Shown piece by piece: positions 26,611 through 35,145 of a DNA stretch of 64,000 nt. The notes under the pieces are model-generated. The model was not told the origin of the DNA. It worked only from the letters and a program-made list of their open reading frames with translations, and ran no database searches. The DNA comes from Acetobacteraceae bacterium (GTDB lineage: Bacteria; Pseudomonadota; Alphaproteobacteria; Acetobacterales; Acetobacteraceae). Every line of letters begins with the position of its first letter. Positions within the stretch are counted from its first letter, which is position 1. Where the stretch lies: the NCBI GenBank assembly GCA_031291725.1, contig JARLIM010000025.1, forward strand, positions 1 to 64,000, read 5' to 3'. Made by a program: the position numbers and the translations under genes.

Positions 26611-28386
26611 ATGAGCTTTAGCCAATCCCATCCCGCCCTTGCGCGCGCTCTTCTCGCACGCGAATACACTGAGCCGACCTCGGTGCAGAGTGCCGTTCTG
26701 GCCGCTGCCGATGGTGGCCGCGATTTGCTGGTCTCCGCGCAGACCGGCTCGGGCAAAACCGTTGCCTATGGTCTGGCGATGGCGCCGACCCTGCTGGGCG
26801 GTGAAGACCGCTTCGAGCGCGCCCGTCGCCCGCTGGCCCTGGTCGTCGCGCCCACGCGCGAACTGGCGATGCAGGTGCATCGCGAACTCACATGGCTGTA
26901 TGAACATACCGGTGCCCGCGTGATCTGTTGCGTCGGCGGCACCGATGCCCGCTTCGAGCAGCGCGCCCTTCAGGGCGGTGCGCATATCGTTGTCGGCACG
27001 CCGGGCCGTCTGCGCGACCACACCGAGCGCGGCAATCTGGATTTCTCCGATCTGCGCGCGGTGATCCTGGACGAAGCCGATGAAATGCTGGATCTGGGCT
27101 TTCGCGAGGATCTGGAATTCCTGCTGGAGACGATGCCGGACAGCCGCCGCACGCTGCTGTTCTCGGCCACCATCGCGCCGGAAATCGCCGCCCTTGCCCG
27201 TCGTTATCAACAGGATGCGCTGCGCATCGACACGGTGATGCGTCATGTGCCGCATGCCGATATCGAATATCGCGCGGTGATGATGGGCGGCCATGAGTTG
27301 GAAGGCGCGCTGGTCAATGTGCTGCGCCACGAGGATTCCCGCGCCTCGATCGTCTTTTGCGGCACCCGTGAGGGTGTGCGCCGCTTGCAGGCCAATCTCG
27401 AAACACGCGGTTTCTCCTGCGTCGCGCTCTCCGGCGAGTTGAGCCAGAACGACCGCAACCACGCGCTGCAAGCCTTGCGCGATGGCCGTGCCCGCATCTG
27501 TGTGGCCACCGACGTTGCCGCCCGTGGCCTGGATCTGCCCGATCTGGCACTGGTGGTGCATGCCGATCTGCCGACGGATCGCGACATTCTGCTGCATCGC
27601 TCGGGCCGCACCGGGCGCGCCGGCCGCAAGGGTGTCTCGGTGCTGATGGTGCCGCATTCCAAGCGTCGCCGGGCGGAGATGCTGATCCGCGCCGCTGGCG
27701 TGCAATGCGCCTGGAGCACCCCGCCCGCTGCCGCCGACATCCGCGCCCGCGATCAGGAGCGTCTGCTGTCCGACCCGATCCTGACCGAACGCGCCGAGGG
27801 CCAGGAAGCGGTGCTGGCCCGCAAGCTGCTGGAAGGCCGCTCGGCCGAAGACGTGGCCGCCGCCCTGATCCGCCTGTATCAGGCACGCCTGCCCGCCCCG
27901 GCGGACGGCTTCGATTCGGTGCCGCGTCAGATGACCCCTGCCCCGCGCAACAGCGAGGATTACCGCGCCGCCCGCCCGCATCAGGATCAGGTGCATCAGG
28001 GTGCTCCGCGTGAGCGTCGCCTGGAGGCGTTCAACGGCACGGGCTGGTTCCGCGTCAATGTGGGCCGCTATCAGAACGCCGACCCGAAATGGCTGTTGCC
28101 GATGATCTGCCGCGTGGGAGACGTCACCCGCGCTGAGATTGGCGCCATCCGGGTGTTCGACCGCGAAACCCGCTTCGAGATCGCCGCCGACGCCGCCGCG
28201 CGGTTTGAGCAGACGATGGAAGCCTCGGTGGAGCAGGATTATCGATTCGCCCGCGCCGATGCCGCCCCTGGTCCGCAGGAAGCCGCCGGTGCGCCGCCGC
28301 CGCGTGGGTTCAACCCGCGCGACGGCAAGAAGCCGTTCCACAAGGGTGGCCCGGCACCTTATAAAGGCAAGCGCCGCGCTGGCTGA
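26611..28386 (+). CDS. DEAD-box ATP-dependent RNA helicase
   Basis: A 591-residue helicase. It has Q motif (PTSVQSAVLAAADGGRD), motif I SAQTGSGKT near residue 51, Ia PTRELAMQVH, DEAD motif ILDEADEM near 155, SAT motif LLFSATI, and motif VI HRSGRTGRAGRKG near 335. After the core a DbpA/CsdA-type RNA-binding domain is visible (GWFRVNVGRYQNADPKWLL, about residues 480-550), then a basic Gly-rich tail. This domain order fits the DeaD/CsdA group that helps ribosome assembly and RNA decay in the cold. The ATG at 26611 begins the conserved MSFSQSHPALARAL; the longer frame from 26497 is not supported. Confidence 0.93.
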   Translation: MSFSQSHPALARALLAREYTEPTSVQSAVLAAADGGRDLLVSAQTGSGKTVAYGLAMAPTLLGGEDRFERARRPLALVVAPTRELAMQVHRELTWLYEHTGARVICCVGGTDARFEQRALQGGAHIVVGTPGRLRDHTERGNLDFSDLRAVILDEADEMLDLGFREDLEFLLETMPDSRRTLLFSATIAPEIAALARRYQQDALRIDTVMRHVPHADIEYRAVMMGGHELEGALVNVLRHEDSRASIVFCGTREGVRRLQANLETRGFSCVALSGELSQNDRNHALQALRDGRARICVATDVAARGLDLPDLALVVHADLPTDRDILLHRSGRTGRAGRKGVSVLMVPHSKRRRAEMLIRAAGVQCAWSTPPAAADIRARDQERLLSDPILTERAEGQEAVLARKLLEGRSAEDVAAALIRLYQARLPAPADGFDSVPRQMTPAPRNSEDYRAARPHQDQVHQGAPRERRLEAFNGTGWFRVNVGRYQNADPKWLLPMICRVGDVTRAEIGAIRVFDRETRFEIAADAAARFEQTMEASVEQDYRFARADAAPGPQEAAGAPPPRGFNPRDGKKPFHKGGPAPYKGKRRAG

Positions 28387-28395
28387 TGTCGGTTT

Positions 28396-28418
28396 GGCCC
28401 GGCATTTCCTGCCGGGCC
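28396..28418 (+). terminator. Terminator-like hairpin after the helicase
   Basis: GGCCCGGCA (28396-28404) and TGCCGGGCC (28410-28418) form a perfect nine-base-pair stem with a five-base loop, nine bases after the helicase stop. No T-run follows directly, but ATTTTC comes about ten bases later. Confidence 0.65.
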
Positions 28419-28459
28419 GCTAACCGGATTTTCATCTTCTGCCGCTTAACTCAGCGGCG

Positions 28460-28777
28460 ATGAACGGCTCAGATTCCCCCCCTCTTTGGCCTGACTGGTT
28501 CGCCCTTCCGGGTGACGGCGTTGCCGCGTCGGAAGCGGCGTTTGCAGCGGCCCACAACCTAGCCTCCGCCGCCCAACGCCTGCTGCGCACCACGCGCGCA
28601 TTTGCCGAGGCTGGTCGCGCGATGGACCTCACCAGCCTGCCCCTTTGCATCGGCCGCATAACCGCCAGTGCCCTCGACCTCGACCCTCAAGAAGGACGCC
28701 GCCTGCGTCCGGTGTTGGAGGGCCTGCTGACCGACCTCGACCGCCTTCACGCGGCGCTGGAGGAGGCCGAGCGATGA
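28460..28777 (+). CDS. Hypothetical protein at the head of the fliO-fliP operon
   Basis: A 105-residue soluble, mostly helical protein that I do not recognise. It begins with a Trp- and Pro-rich stretch (DSPPLWPDWFALP) followed by Ala-rich helices and ends LLTDLDRLHAALEEAER. It sits 26 bases upstream of fliO in the same direction, so it is probably co-transcribed with the export-gate genes. A role in flagellar assembly is suggested by position only. Confidence 0.6.
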   Translation: MNGSDSPPLWPDWFALPGDGVAASEAAFAAAHNLASAAQRLLRTTRAFAEAGRAMDLTSLPLCIGRITASALDLDPQEGRRLRPVLEGLLTDLDRLHAALEEAER

Positions 28778-28802
28778 CTCTCTTGCAGCATGGAAAAACA
28801 CC

Positions 28803-29051
28803 ATGGAACTCCACGACGCGCTTGTCTCGCTGTCCGCCCTGGTGGGTGTTCTGGCGCTGGTGCTGTTGAGCAAGCGCCTGCTGCAACCGGGCAGCCGATG
28901 GCGTCCGGCGATGGCGGGACGCATCACCGTGCTCGAATCCCGTGCCATCGACACGCGCCGCCGCCTGGTGCTGGTGCGGCTGGATGGGCGGGAGTTCCTG
29001 CTGCTCACCGGGGGTGCGAATGATGTGTTGATCGCGGGAGATGCGACATGA
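28803..29051 (+). CDS. fliO: Flagellar biosynthetic protein FliO
   Basis: A short 82-residue FliO, a chaperone for FliP in building the export gate of the flagellar type III system. One membrane span lies at residues about 8-25 (LSALVGVLALVLLSKRLL). The cytoplasmic part has the FliO pattern RRRLVLVRLDGREFLLLTGG near residues 50-70. The stop overlaps the fliP start by four bases. FliO is poorly conserved, and position before fliP strengthens the call. Confidence 0.82.
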   Translation: MELHDALVSLSALVGVLALVLLSKRLLQPGSRWRPAMAGRITVLESRAIDTRRRLVLVRLDGREFLLLTGGANDVLIAGDAT

Positions 29052-29776
29052 TCGCGCTGCTGCTTCCCTTGCTGCTGCTGCCCTTGCCCGCCCTTGCGCA
29101 ATCGGTGAACATCGATCTCGGCACCGGCGGTCAGGCCGGGGCGACCGCGCACATGGTGCAATTGACGGCACTGCTCACCGTGCTCTCCATCGCACCGAGC
29201 CTGTTGGTGATGATGACCGCCTTCACCCGCATCGTCATTGTGCTCTCGCTGTTGCGCAGCGCCATCGGGGCCCAGGGCACGCCGCCGAACACCGTGCTGA
29301 TCGGGCTTGCGATGTTCCTGACATGGTTCGTCATGCAACCCGTGCTCGATCAGGCCTGGACGACGGGGGTGCTGCCGATGTCGGACGGCAAGATCGACCC
29401 GATGGAGGGTTTGCGCCTGACCGCCGAGCCGTTCCGCCGCTTCATGGCCGCCAACCTGCGCGGTGCCGATCTGCGGCTGTTCCTCGATCTCGCCCATCTT
29501 CCCACCCCGGACACCCCGGATCAGGCCAGTTGGCGCGCATTGGTGCCGGCGTTTTTGGTGGGCGAATTGCGGCGGGCGTTTGAGATGGGGTTCATGCTCT
29601 ATCTGCCCTTCCTGGTGATCGACATGGTGGTGGCCAGCGTGTTGATGAGCCTGGGCATGATGATGCTGCCCCCCAACATCGTCTCATTGCCGTTCAAGCT
29701 GATCTTCTTCGTGCTGGTCGATGGCTGGCGGCTGGTCTCCGGCGCGCTGGTGCAGAGTTTTGTGGATTCGCGTTAG
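29048..29776 (+). CDS. fliP: Flagellar biosynthesis protein FliP
   Basis: A 242-residue export-gate membrane protein. A cleavable signal (MIALLLPLLLLPLPALAQ) is followed by the conserved core: LTVLSIAPSLLVMMTAFTR, GTPPNTVLIGLAMFLTWF, then after the periplasmic loop FLVGELRRAFEMGFMLYLPF and MMMLPPNIVSLPFKLIFFV. It pairs with FliO. The other gate genes fliQ, fliR and flhB are not in this window, since the next gene is an unrelated hydrolase. Confidence 0.97.
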   Translation: MIALLLPLLLLPLPALAQSVNIDLGTGGQAGATAHMVQLTALLTVLSIAPSLLVMMTAFTRIVIVLSLLRSAIGAQGTPPNTVLIGLAMFLTWFVMQPVLDQAWTTGVLPMSDGKIDPMEGLRLTAEPFRRFMAANLRGADLRLFLDLAHLPTPDTPDQASWRALVPAFLVGELRRAFEMGFMLYLPFLVIDMVVASVLMSLGMMMLPPNIVSLPFKLIFFVLVDGWRLVSGALVQSFVDSR

Positions 29777-29801
29777 TCTGCGCCACCTCCGGGAGACAGA
29801 G

Positions 29802-30692
29802 ATGAGCGGCATTCTTCACACACTGCGCACCAAGACCCTTGAGATTGCATACGAGGAACACGGTGCGACTGGCGACCAGCCGGTGATTCTGCTACATGGT
29901 TTTCCCTATGCCCCGCGCGGCTATGACGCATTGGTGTCATTGCTGCCGGGCTGTCGGGTGATTGTGCCCTATCTGCGTGGCTATGGCCCCTCTCGCTTCC
30001 TCTCGCCGGACACGCCGCGTTCCGGCCAGCAAGCCGCCTTGGGAGCCGATCTGCGCGATTTGCTCGATGCGCTCGACATCCGGCAAGCCGCCTTGGTGGG
30101 TTATGATTGGGGGGGGCGGGCAGCCTGTATCGTCGCCGCCTTGTGGCCCGAGCGGGTGCGGGCCTTGGTGAGTTGCAACGGCTATAACATCCAGAACATC
30201 GCCACCGCCAATCGTCCGGTCTCGGCGGAGGGGGAGCGGGCGCTGTGGTACCAATATTACTTCCACACACCACGCGGCGTGGCGGGGCTTGAGACAAATC
30301 GGGCCGAGATCGCCCGGCTGCTTTGGAGATTGTGGTCGCCGAATTGGCATTTCGACGACGCCACGTTTGCCGCCAGTGCGGCCGCCTTCGACAATCCGGA
30401 TTTTGTCGATGTCGTCATTCACTCCTATCGCCATCGCTACGGCCTTGTGGCGGGCGATCCGGCGTTGGACGAGATCGAAGCCAGCTTGGCGCGGCAGCCC
30501 GACATCGTCGTGCCGAGTGCTGCGATCTGGGGTGAGGCCGATGGCGTGAACTCGGCCTATGCCAGCGGACCGGATATCAGCCGCTTTACCGGCCCATGTC
30601 AGCGCATTGTGCTTCCCGGCATCGGGCATAACCCGCCGCAGGAAGCGCCACAGGCGGTGGCGGATGCGCTGATCGCCCTGCTGAAAACGTAA
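29802..30692 (+). CDS. Alpha/beta hydrolase (epoxide hydrolase-like)
   Basis: A 296-residue alpha/beta hydrolase with the oxyanion motif LLHGFPYAP near residue 30, the nucleophile elbow GYDWGG near 105 with Asp as the nucleophile, and the catalytic histidine in PGIGHNPPQEAP near 280. An Asp nucleophile is typical of epoxide hydrolases and haloalkane dehalogenases. The start ATG at 29802 follows GGGAGA; the frame from 29721 overlaps fliP and is not real. It is unrelated to the motility genes around it and ends at a terminator shared with speE. Confidence 0.85.
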   Translation: MSGILHTLRTKTLEIAYEEHGATGDQPVILLHGFPYAPRGYDALVSLLPGCRVIVPYLRGYGPSRFLSPDTPRSGQQAALGADLRDLLDALDIRQAALVGYDWGGRAACIVAALWPERVRALVSCNGYNIQNIATANRPVSAEGERALWYQYYFHTPRGVAGLETNRAEIARLLWRLWSPNWHFDDATFAASAAAFDNPDFVDVVIHSYRHRYGLVAGDPALDEIEASLARQPDIVVPSAAIWGEADGVNSAYASGPDISRFTGPCQRIVLPGIGHNPPQEAPQAVADALIALLKT

Positions 30693-30693
30693 A

Positions 30694-30715
30694 CGCCGCC
30701 CGATGCAAGGCGGCG
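30694..30715. terminator. Bidirectional terminator hairpin
   Basis: CGCCGCC (30694-30700) and GGCGGCG (30709-30715) pair around an eight-base loop between two convergent genes. Tails are CTTAT on the right and GTTTAC on the minus strand, so it can serve both the hydrolase and speE. Confidence 0.7.
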
Positions 30716-30733
30716 CTTATCGAGATCAGACTA

Positions 30734-31600
30734 TCAGCGCGGCAAATGCTGCGCGATATAGGGCGGCAGGTTGAAGGCGCCGGCATGGATTTCCGGCGTC
30801 CAGTATTTCGTCTGGTCCAGCATGCCAGCCGCCGCGGCACGCGCGCGGATGGTCTCCACCGGCACCTGACCAAGGCCCGCCTGCTTGGCGGCAAAACCCA
30901 GCGTCATGAACCCGCCGACATAGGTCGGCACGGCAGCGACATAGGCACCGACATGCGGGATGAACTTCGCGCGACGCACCGAGGTCTCACGCAGTTCGTC
31001 CGCCTGCATGAACGGTACGCCGCATTGATTGACCACCAGACCGCGCTCGGTGAGGATGCGGGCGCAATTGGCGTAGAATTCATCGGTGAACAGCACTTCG
31101 CCCACGCCGATCGGGTCGGTGCTATCGACGATGATCACATCGAAACTGGCATCCGGCGCGCGACGCACATAATCGATGCCGTCACCCACGATCACGTCCG
31201 CGCGCGGATTGGTCCATGCGTCTCCAGCGATCGTCGGCAGGAATTCCTTGCATAGGCGGATCACCTCGCCGTCGATTTCCACCATCACCGCGCGCTCGAC
31301 GCCCTGATGCTGCAGCACCCGGCGCAGCACACCGCCATCGCCGGCGCCGATGATCAGCACGTTCTTCGCATCGCCATGTGCCAACAGCGGCACATGGGTG
31401 AGCATTTCCTGATAGACGAACTCATCCGCCTCGGTGATCTGCGTCACGCCATCGAGCAGCATCACCCGGCCATGCGATGTGCTTTCAAAGATCATGATAT
31501 CCTGAAAATCGCTTTGCACGCGGGCAAGCTCGCGCTTGACCAGAAAACGCTGGCCCCAATCGGCATACAGCGTCTCATTCACCCAAGAATCGGTCGCCAT
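30734..31600 (-). CDS. speE: Spermidine synthase
   Basis: A 288-residue aminopropyltransferase that joins decarboxylated S-adenosylmethionine to putrescine. The nucleotide-binding motif IGAGDGG is at 84-90 and the catalytic Asp is D159 in VDSTDPIG. The C-terminal YVGGFMTLGFA fits the family. GAGGAGA precedes the ATG at 31600; the longer frame to 31849 runs through the speD-speE gap and is not real. It follows speD on the same strand, so the two steps of spermidine synthesis are encoded together. Confidence 0.96.
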   Translation of the reverse strand: MATDSWVNETLYADWGQRFLVKRELARVQSDFQDIMIFESTSHGRVMLLDGVTQITEADEFVYQEMLTHVPLLAHGDAKNVLIIGAGDGGVLRRVLQHQGVERAVMVEIDGEVIRLCKEFLPTIAGDAWTNPRADVIVGDGIDYVRRAPDASFDVIIVDSTDPIGVGEVLFTDEFYANCARILTERGLVVNQCGVPFMQADELRETSVRRAKFIPHVGAYVAAVPTYVGGFMTLGFAAKQAGLGQVPVETIRARAAAAGMLDQTKYWTPEIHAGAFNLPPYIAQHLPR

Positions 31601-31633
31601 ATCGGCTCTCCTCGCAAAGAGATGGCACAAAGA

Positions 31634-31659
31634 CGGGCCGAACGTTTCCGTCCGGCCCG
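31634..31659 (-). promoter_or_regulatory. Intercistronic hairpin B between speD and speE
   Basis: CGGGCCG (31634-31640) and CGGCCCG (31653-31659) form a strong seven-base-pair GC stem about 35 bases before the speE ATG. It may set the speD:speE ratio by partial termination or RNA processing. Confidence 0.45.
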
Positions 31660-31673
31660 CAATGTCATCACAT

Positions 31674-31705
31674 GATGTCGCGGCGCTGTTTAGCGCGGAG
31701 ACATC
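31674..31705 (-). promoter_or_regulatory. Intercistronic hairpin A just after speD
   Basis: GATGTC (31674-31679) pairs with GACATC (31700-31705), and inside it GCGCT (31683-31687) with AGCGC (31692-31696) around GTTT. It starts two bases after the speD stop. No T-run follows, so it looks more like a processing or stabilising stem than a full terminator. Confidence 0.5.
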
Positions 31706-31707
31706 GA

Positions 31708-32172
31708 TCAGTAAACGCGCCCGCGACGCTGTTCGTCGCTGTCGATGCGCTCTGGCTTGAAGGCCGCCTGCAACACCGGGATCGCCTTGTTCGGATCGCA
31801 GGCGCCGCACATGAACAAATCGATGGCAGCGAAGTTCTTCTCCGGCCACGTGTGGATGGAAATGTGGCTTTCGGCCAACACCAACACGCCAGAAACGCCA
31901 CCATTGGGTGAGAAATGGTGGAAATGCGAATGCAGGATCGTCGCCCCGGAGATGATGGCGGATTCACGCAGAGCCGCGTCGATATGCGCCGGATCATCGA
32001 GATTCGTGGCACCCCAGAGGTCAACGAGCAGATGCGTGCCCGCGAACTTCATTCCATCGCGTTCGACGAAATAATCCTTTTGTTCCCCCGAGTCGATTTC
32101 GACCGGAACAATTGTAACCTGGTTATCGCTCGGGAGTACCGAGACCATCCCCAGTGGCGAGAGTGCGTTCAT
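31708..32172 (-). CDS. speD: S-adenosylmethionine decarboxylase proenzyme
   Basis: A 154-residue class 1 (SpeH-like) AdoMet decarboxylase that supplies the aminopropyl donor for spermidine. The self-cleavage site is between E101 and S102 in LAESHISIHTWPE; Ser102 becomes the pyruvoyl group. The histidine-rich segment ILHSHFHHFSPNGG precedes it. About 40 residues before the conserved GTHLLVDL are extra compared with the shortest forms. GGAAGGG lies upstream of the ATG at 32172. It is followed by speE after two hairpins. Confidence 0.95.
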   Translation of the reverse strand: MNALSPLGMVSVLPSDNQVTIVPVEIDSGEQKDYFVERDGMKFAGTHLLVDLWGATNLDDPAHIDAALRESAIISGATILHSHFHHFSPNGGVSGVLVLAESHISIHTWPEKNFAAIDLFMCGACDPNKAIPVLQAAFKPERIDSDEQRRGRVY

Positions 32173-32211
32173 GGCACCAACCCTTCCAACCAGCAGACGG
32201 CCTGTTGGGCA

Positions 32212-32228
32212 CCGCCCCGCATGGGCGG
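32212..32228 (-). promoter_or_regulatory. GC hairpin in the speD leader
   Basis: CCGCCC (32212-32217) and GGGCGG (32223-32228) pair around five bases, 40 bases before the speD ATG. The AT-rich block at 32280-32350 further upstream probably holds the promoter, but I could not place a clear -35/-10 pair. Confidence 0.3.
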
Positions 32229-32352
32229 GCCCCCTGGGGCCAAGGCGGCGGAATTTGATGAAAACAGAGGGAGGATGCAAGAACAAATCTTCTTCAAAGC
32301 CAATATTTTACGCATATCTCGCCCGCGACAATACAACAAGGAAGACAACACT

Positions 32353-35145
32353 TCACCCGCCCGCGCCGGGTGGCGAGACACCCGGCTTGTGTGCTTCGCC
32401 CGTGACGACGGCAGACGTGCCAAGCGGAGCAGATGTCAGAAAGCCGATCTCCTCGCTCACCTTGCCTGGCGCCAGGCGTGGCAGTGCCTCGGCGCGCAGC
32501 TTGCGCAGCATGGCCGCGTCATTTGTTTGTGCCGCAGCCCCGGCCAACCGCAGCACGATATCTGCCGCAGCCGCGTCCAATGGCCCTGAAACGGGCACCG
32601 ACCGCTGAGCCACCCGCCGCCAGGCATCTTCAGCCTCCGGCCACAGTTTTGCCCGTTCAGCCAGCTCCGCCCGTTTGCGATCCGCCGTCTCGCTGTCCAA
32701 TTCCAGCAATGCCTGCCGTGCGCTGGCGAAATCTCCCTGCTCGGCCACCGCCTCGGCGAAGACCAGCCCGCGCCGCTCCAACAGCTTGGGTGGCAAATCG
32801 ACTCCGGCCGATGCCGACAAGGCATCCAACGCCTCCGCCGGGTGCCCGGCCAACATCTTGGCCTCGGCCAGCCTGCCGCCGAATTCGGCGCGCGCCAATC
32901 CGGGCGGCGTGTGAGCGACCATGTGCTCCAGAAACACCGAAGCCTTGTCCGGCAAATCGAGCGCCATCAGGCGGTCAGCCAATAACTGCGCCAATTGCAG
33001 CCCAGCCGCGCCATCAGGCATCAGATCGGCGTTCTCTTCAGCCAGAGCGACTTGATCGAATGGGGAAGCGGCATCGTCACCAATGGGATGCAGAGCCGCA
33101 GCGAAGGAAGCCACCAGCCGGGCGTGCAATTGATTTTTCTGCTCCGGCCACAGCGCCTCAGTCTCACGCAGCAACTGTAACGCCGCCCGCCATTGCCCGG
33201 CCTGACCAAGCATCTGGGCCGTACGCAAGCGCAATTCCACCTCGCGCTGATCGCCACGCCAGCCATACAACATCTTGCTCAGGGTCTGCGCCGTCTCAGC
33301 CGCATTTGCCCTCTCGGTGGTCAACCGCAATTCAGCCGCTTCACGCTCTGCCCGATAGCGGACGAGACGGTCGGGCGAGAGGGCCAGATGATCAAATCGC
33401 CGCAAGGCATCATCGGCCGCCTCACTCTTGCGGGCGAGCAAAGCGCGCGCGAAGTCGAGCGTGCCATCATCGGGATGACGCGCCAGCAGGGATTTGGCCG
33501 CATCGATCTGACCTGCCTGCACCAGCGTCTCGGCCACCAACGGAAGTAAGCGATGCTGCAATTCCGGCGGATACGCTTCCAGCAACGGCACCGTATTGGC
33601 CAGCACCAGCGCGGCTTTGGGAGAATCCTCCTGCAACGTCGCCTGCCGGATTGCCCGCCAGAATGCGATCTCGTCGATCCCGTCGAGCCGGGGATCGTCT
33701 AATCCTGCCGCCTCCCCCAGCCGGTGTGCCAGGACGGCAGCGATGGCGGTGAGGCCGATCGCGCGTGGATCGTCTGCCGCGCGGACGTCTTCGTTGGTGG
33801 TTAAAGCCAGCACGGCTTGCGCCTCCACGCCCAAGCCGAGTGCGAGCATCGCTTCGGCGACGGCAAGGCGCGCATTGGCCTTCGATTGTGGCGGTGAGTC
33901 AGCAGCACCACGCAATGCACTTTGCAAACGACGCCACAGCGCCGGATTGCCTTGCTGTGGCAGATCGAACATGCGGGTCATGCGGCTGCTGACGGCCGCT
34001 TCATGCTCGACCGGGCCAAAGCGGCTGACCGACAATGAGTCCCCGCCATCGGCTTCGATGGAGAATCCCTGCGGCGCGCTGCGCAGTCGCAGTGAGTCCA
34101 ACAAAGGCCGTATCACCACGCCCTGCCAACTCGGCAGCAGCACGAAATCCGGCGAGCTCCGCGCCACGGGAAATTCCTGTCCAGCATCGGTCTGCGTGCC
34201 GACCAGCAAAAATCCACCTGTCTGCGGATCTGGCACCGAGACGACCAAGCCGGGCTTACGTGCCGTCAGCAGGAGAGAACTCTCGGCATTGACCATCTCT
34301 ATCGAATCGGATGCCGGTTGAACCGCATCGCCGCCAATGGCCGTGACCAACCAACTGCTTTTGCGACGTTCAAGATGCAGTTCCGCGCCCGGCGGCAGCT
34401 TCACCCGCAGCAAGGTAGCCCCTGGCCATTCCTGCACCTGTGCACTGCCAAACATGGGGTCTTGCTGCAATGCGGCCAGGTCGATCGGTTTGCGCTCATC
34501 AAACACCACCCAGCCTTCGCCATCCATCGCAAACGCCGCCGCTCCAACCTGCGGGCCGAAGGGGATTTCCAACCGATGGCCTGGGCCAAAATCAGGAACA
34601 TCCTGCAAGGTGGCGGCAATGCCATGTGTCGTCGGCGGGTCGGCCGGCGCGGACGATGAGGGTGGCGGAACGGGTTGGGCCGGTGGATCGGGTGCGGGCG
34701 GTTGAATCGCCGGGGGTGGCGGCGGCTTTGCGGTTGCAAGCTGTTGTGGGCGCACGGGTGCAAGCGAGGCGGCTGCATCGCGTGGCGGCGGTGGCGTGCT
34801 GGGGTCGAGCGCATCGAGCACAAGATGATGATTGATCATCGCGCGCCGCAAAGTGCTGCCGGGTTTGAGTGAGATGTGCAGTTCGTCGGCTGCAACCTCG
34901 ACCGATACGACATTGCGCGGCAGATTGCCCGGCGGCTGCGCATGTGCGCCACCAAGCTCCACCACCACGTTCTGACCCTTTGACGTCACGCGCAGGGATG
35001 CGGCATTGGCGGCATCGATGACAATGCGACCGAATCCGTCATGGTTGCCATATCTCACCGTCACCGGTGATTGCGCACATGCCTGCCCGATAACGGCCAG
35101 GAGCAAGGCCGTGACAGCACTGAGGAATATGCGCCTCAGCTTCAC
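32353..35145 (-). CDS. Large secreted protein with AMIN-like N-terminus and TPR-like helical repeats
   Basis: A 930-residue protein of unknown function. A signal peptide (MKLRRIFLSAVTALLLAVIG, then QACAQ) is followed by a beta-rich segment (residues about 27-115, VTVRYGNHDGFGRIVIDAAN and LVLDALDPS) that resembles AMIN domains found in periplasmic, peptidoglycan-associated proteins. Next comes a Pro-rich linker (about 115-180), a second beta-rich block (to about 380), and then about 500 residues of Ala- and Leu-rich helix pairs resembling tetratricopeptide repeats. Its ATG overlaps the cheZ stop by four bases, so it is made with the motility proteins fliL to cheZ. A periplasmic role at the motor, or as a scaffold, is inference from location and architecture. 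Confidence 0.75.
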   Translation of the reverse strand: MKLRRIFLSAVTALLLAVIGQACAQSPVTVRYGNHDGFGRIVIDAANAASLRVTSKGQNVVVELGGAHAQPPGNLPRNVVSVEVAADELHISLKPGSTLRRAMINHHLVLDALDPSTPPPPRDAAASLAPVRPQQLATAKPPPPPAIQPPAPDPPAQPVPPPSSSAPADPPTTHGIAATLQDVPDFGPGHRLEIPFGPQVGAAAFAMDGEGWVVFDERKPIDLAALQQDPMFGSAQVQEWPGATLLRVKLPPGAELHLERRKSSWLVTAIGGDAVQPASDSIEMVNAESSLLLTARKPGLVVSVPDPQTGGFLLVGTQTDAGQEFPVARSSPDFVLLPSWQGVVIRPLLDSLRLRSAPQGFSIEADGGDSLSVSRFGPVEHEAAVSSRMTRMFDLPQQGNPALWRRLQSALRGAADSPPQSKANARLAVAEAMLALGLGVEAQAVLALTTNEDVRAADDPRAIGLTAIAAVLAHRLGEAAGLDDPRLDGIDEIAFWRAIRQATLQEDSPKAALVLANTVPLLEAYPPELQHRLLPLVAETLVQAGQIDAAKSLLARHPDDGTLDFARALLARKSEAADDALRRFDHLALSPDRLVRYRAEREAAELRLTTERANAAETAQTLSKMLYGWRGDQREVELRLRTAQMLGQAGQWRAALQLLRETEALWPEQKNQLHARLVASFAAALHPIGDDAASPFDQVALAEENADLMPDGAAGLQLAQLLADRLMALDLPDKASVFLEHMVAHTPPGLARAEFGGRLAEAKMLAGHPAEALDALSASAGVDLPPKLLERRGLVFAEAVAEQGDFASARQALLELDSETADRKRAELAERAKLWPEAEDAWRRVAQRSVPVSGPLDAAAADIVLRLAGAAAQTNDAAMLRKLRAEALPRLAPGKVSEEIGFLTSAPLGTSAVVTGEAHKPGVSPPGAGG

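Noticed and set aside
26491..28341. A 616-codon minus-strand frame over the helicase
   Set aside because: It is an antisense shadow of the helicase gene, whose motifs are complete on the plus strand.
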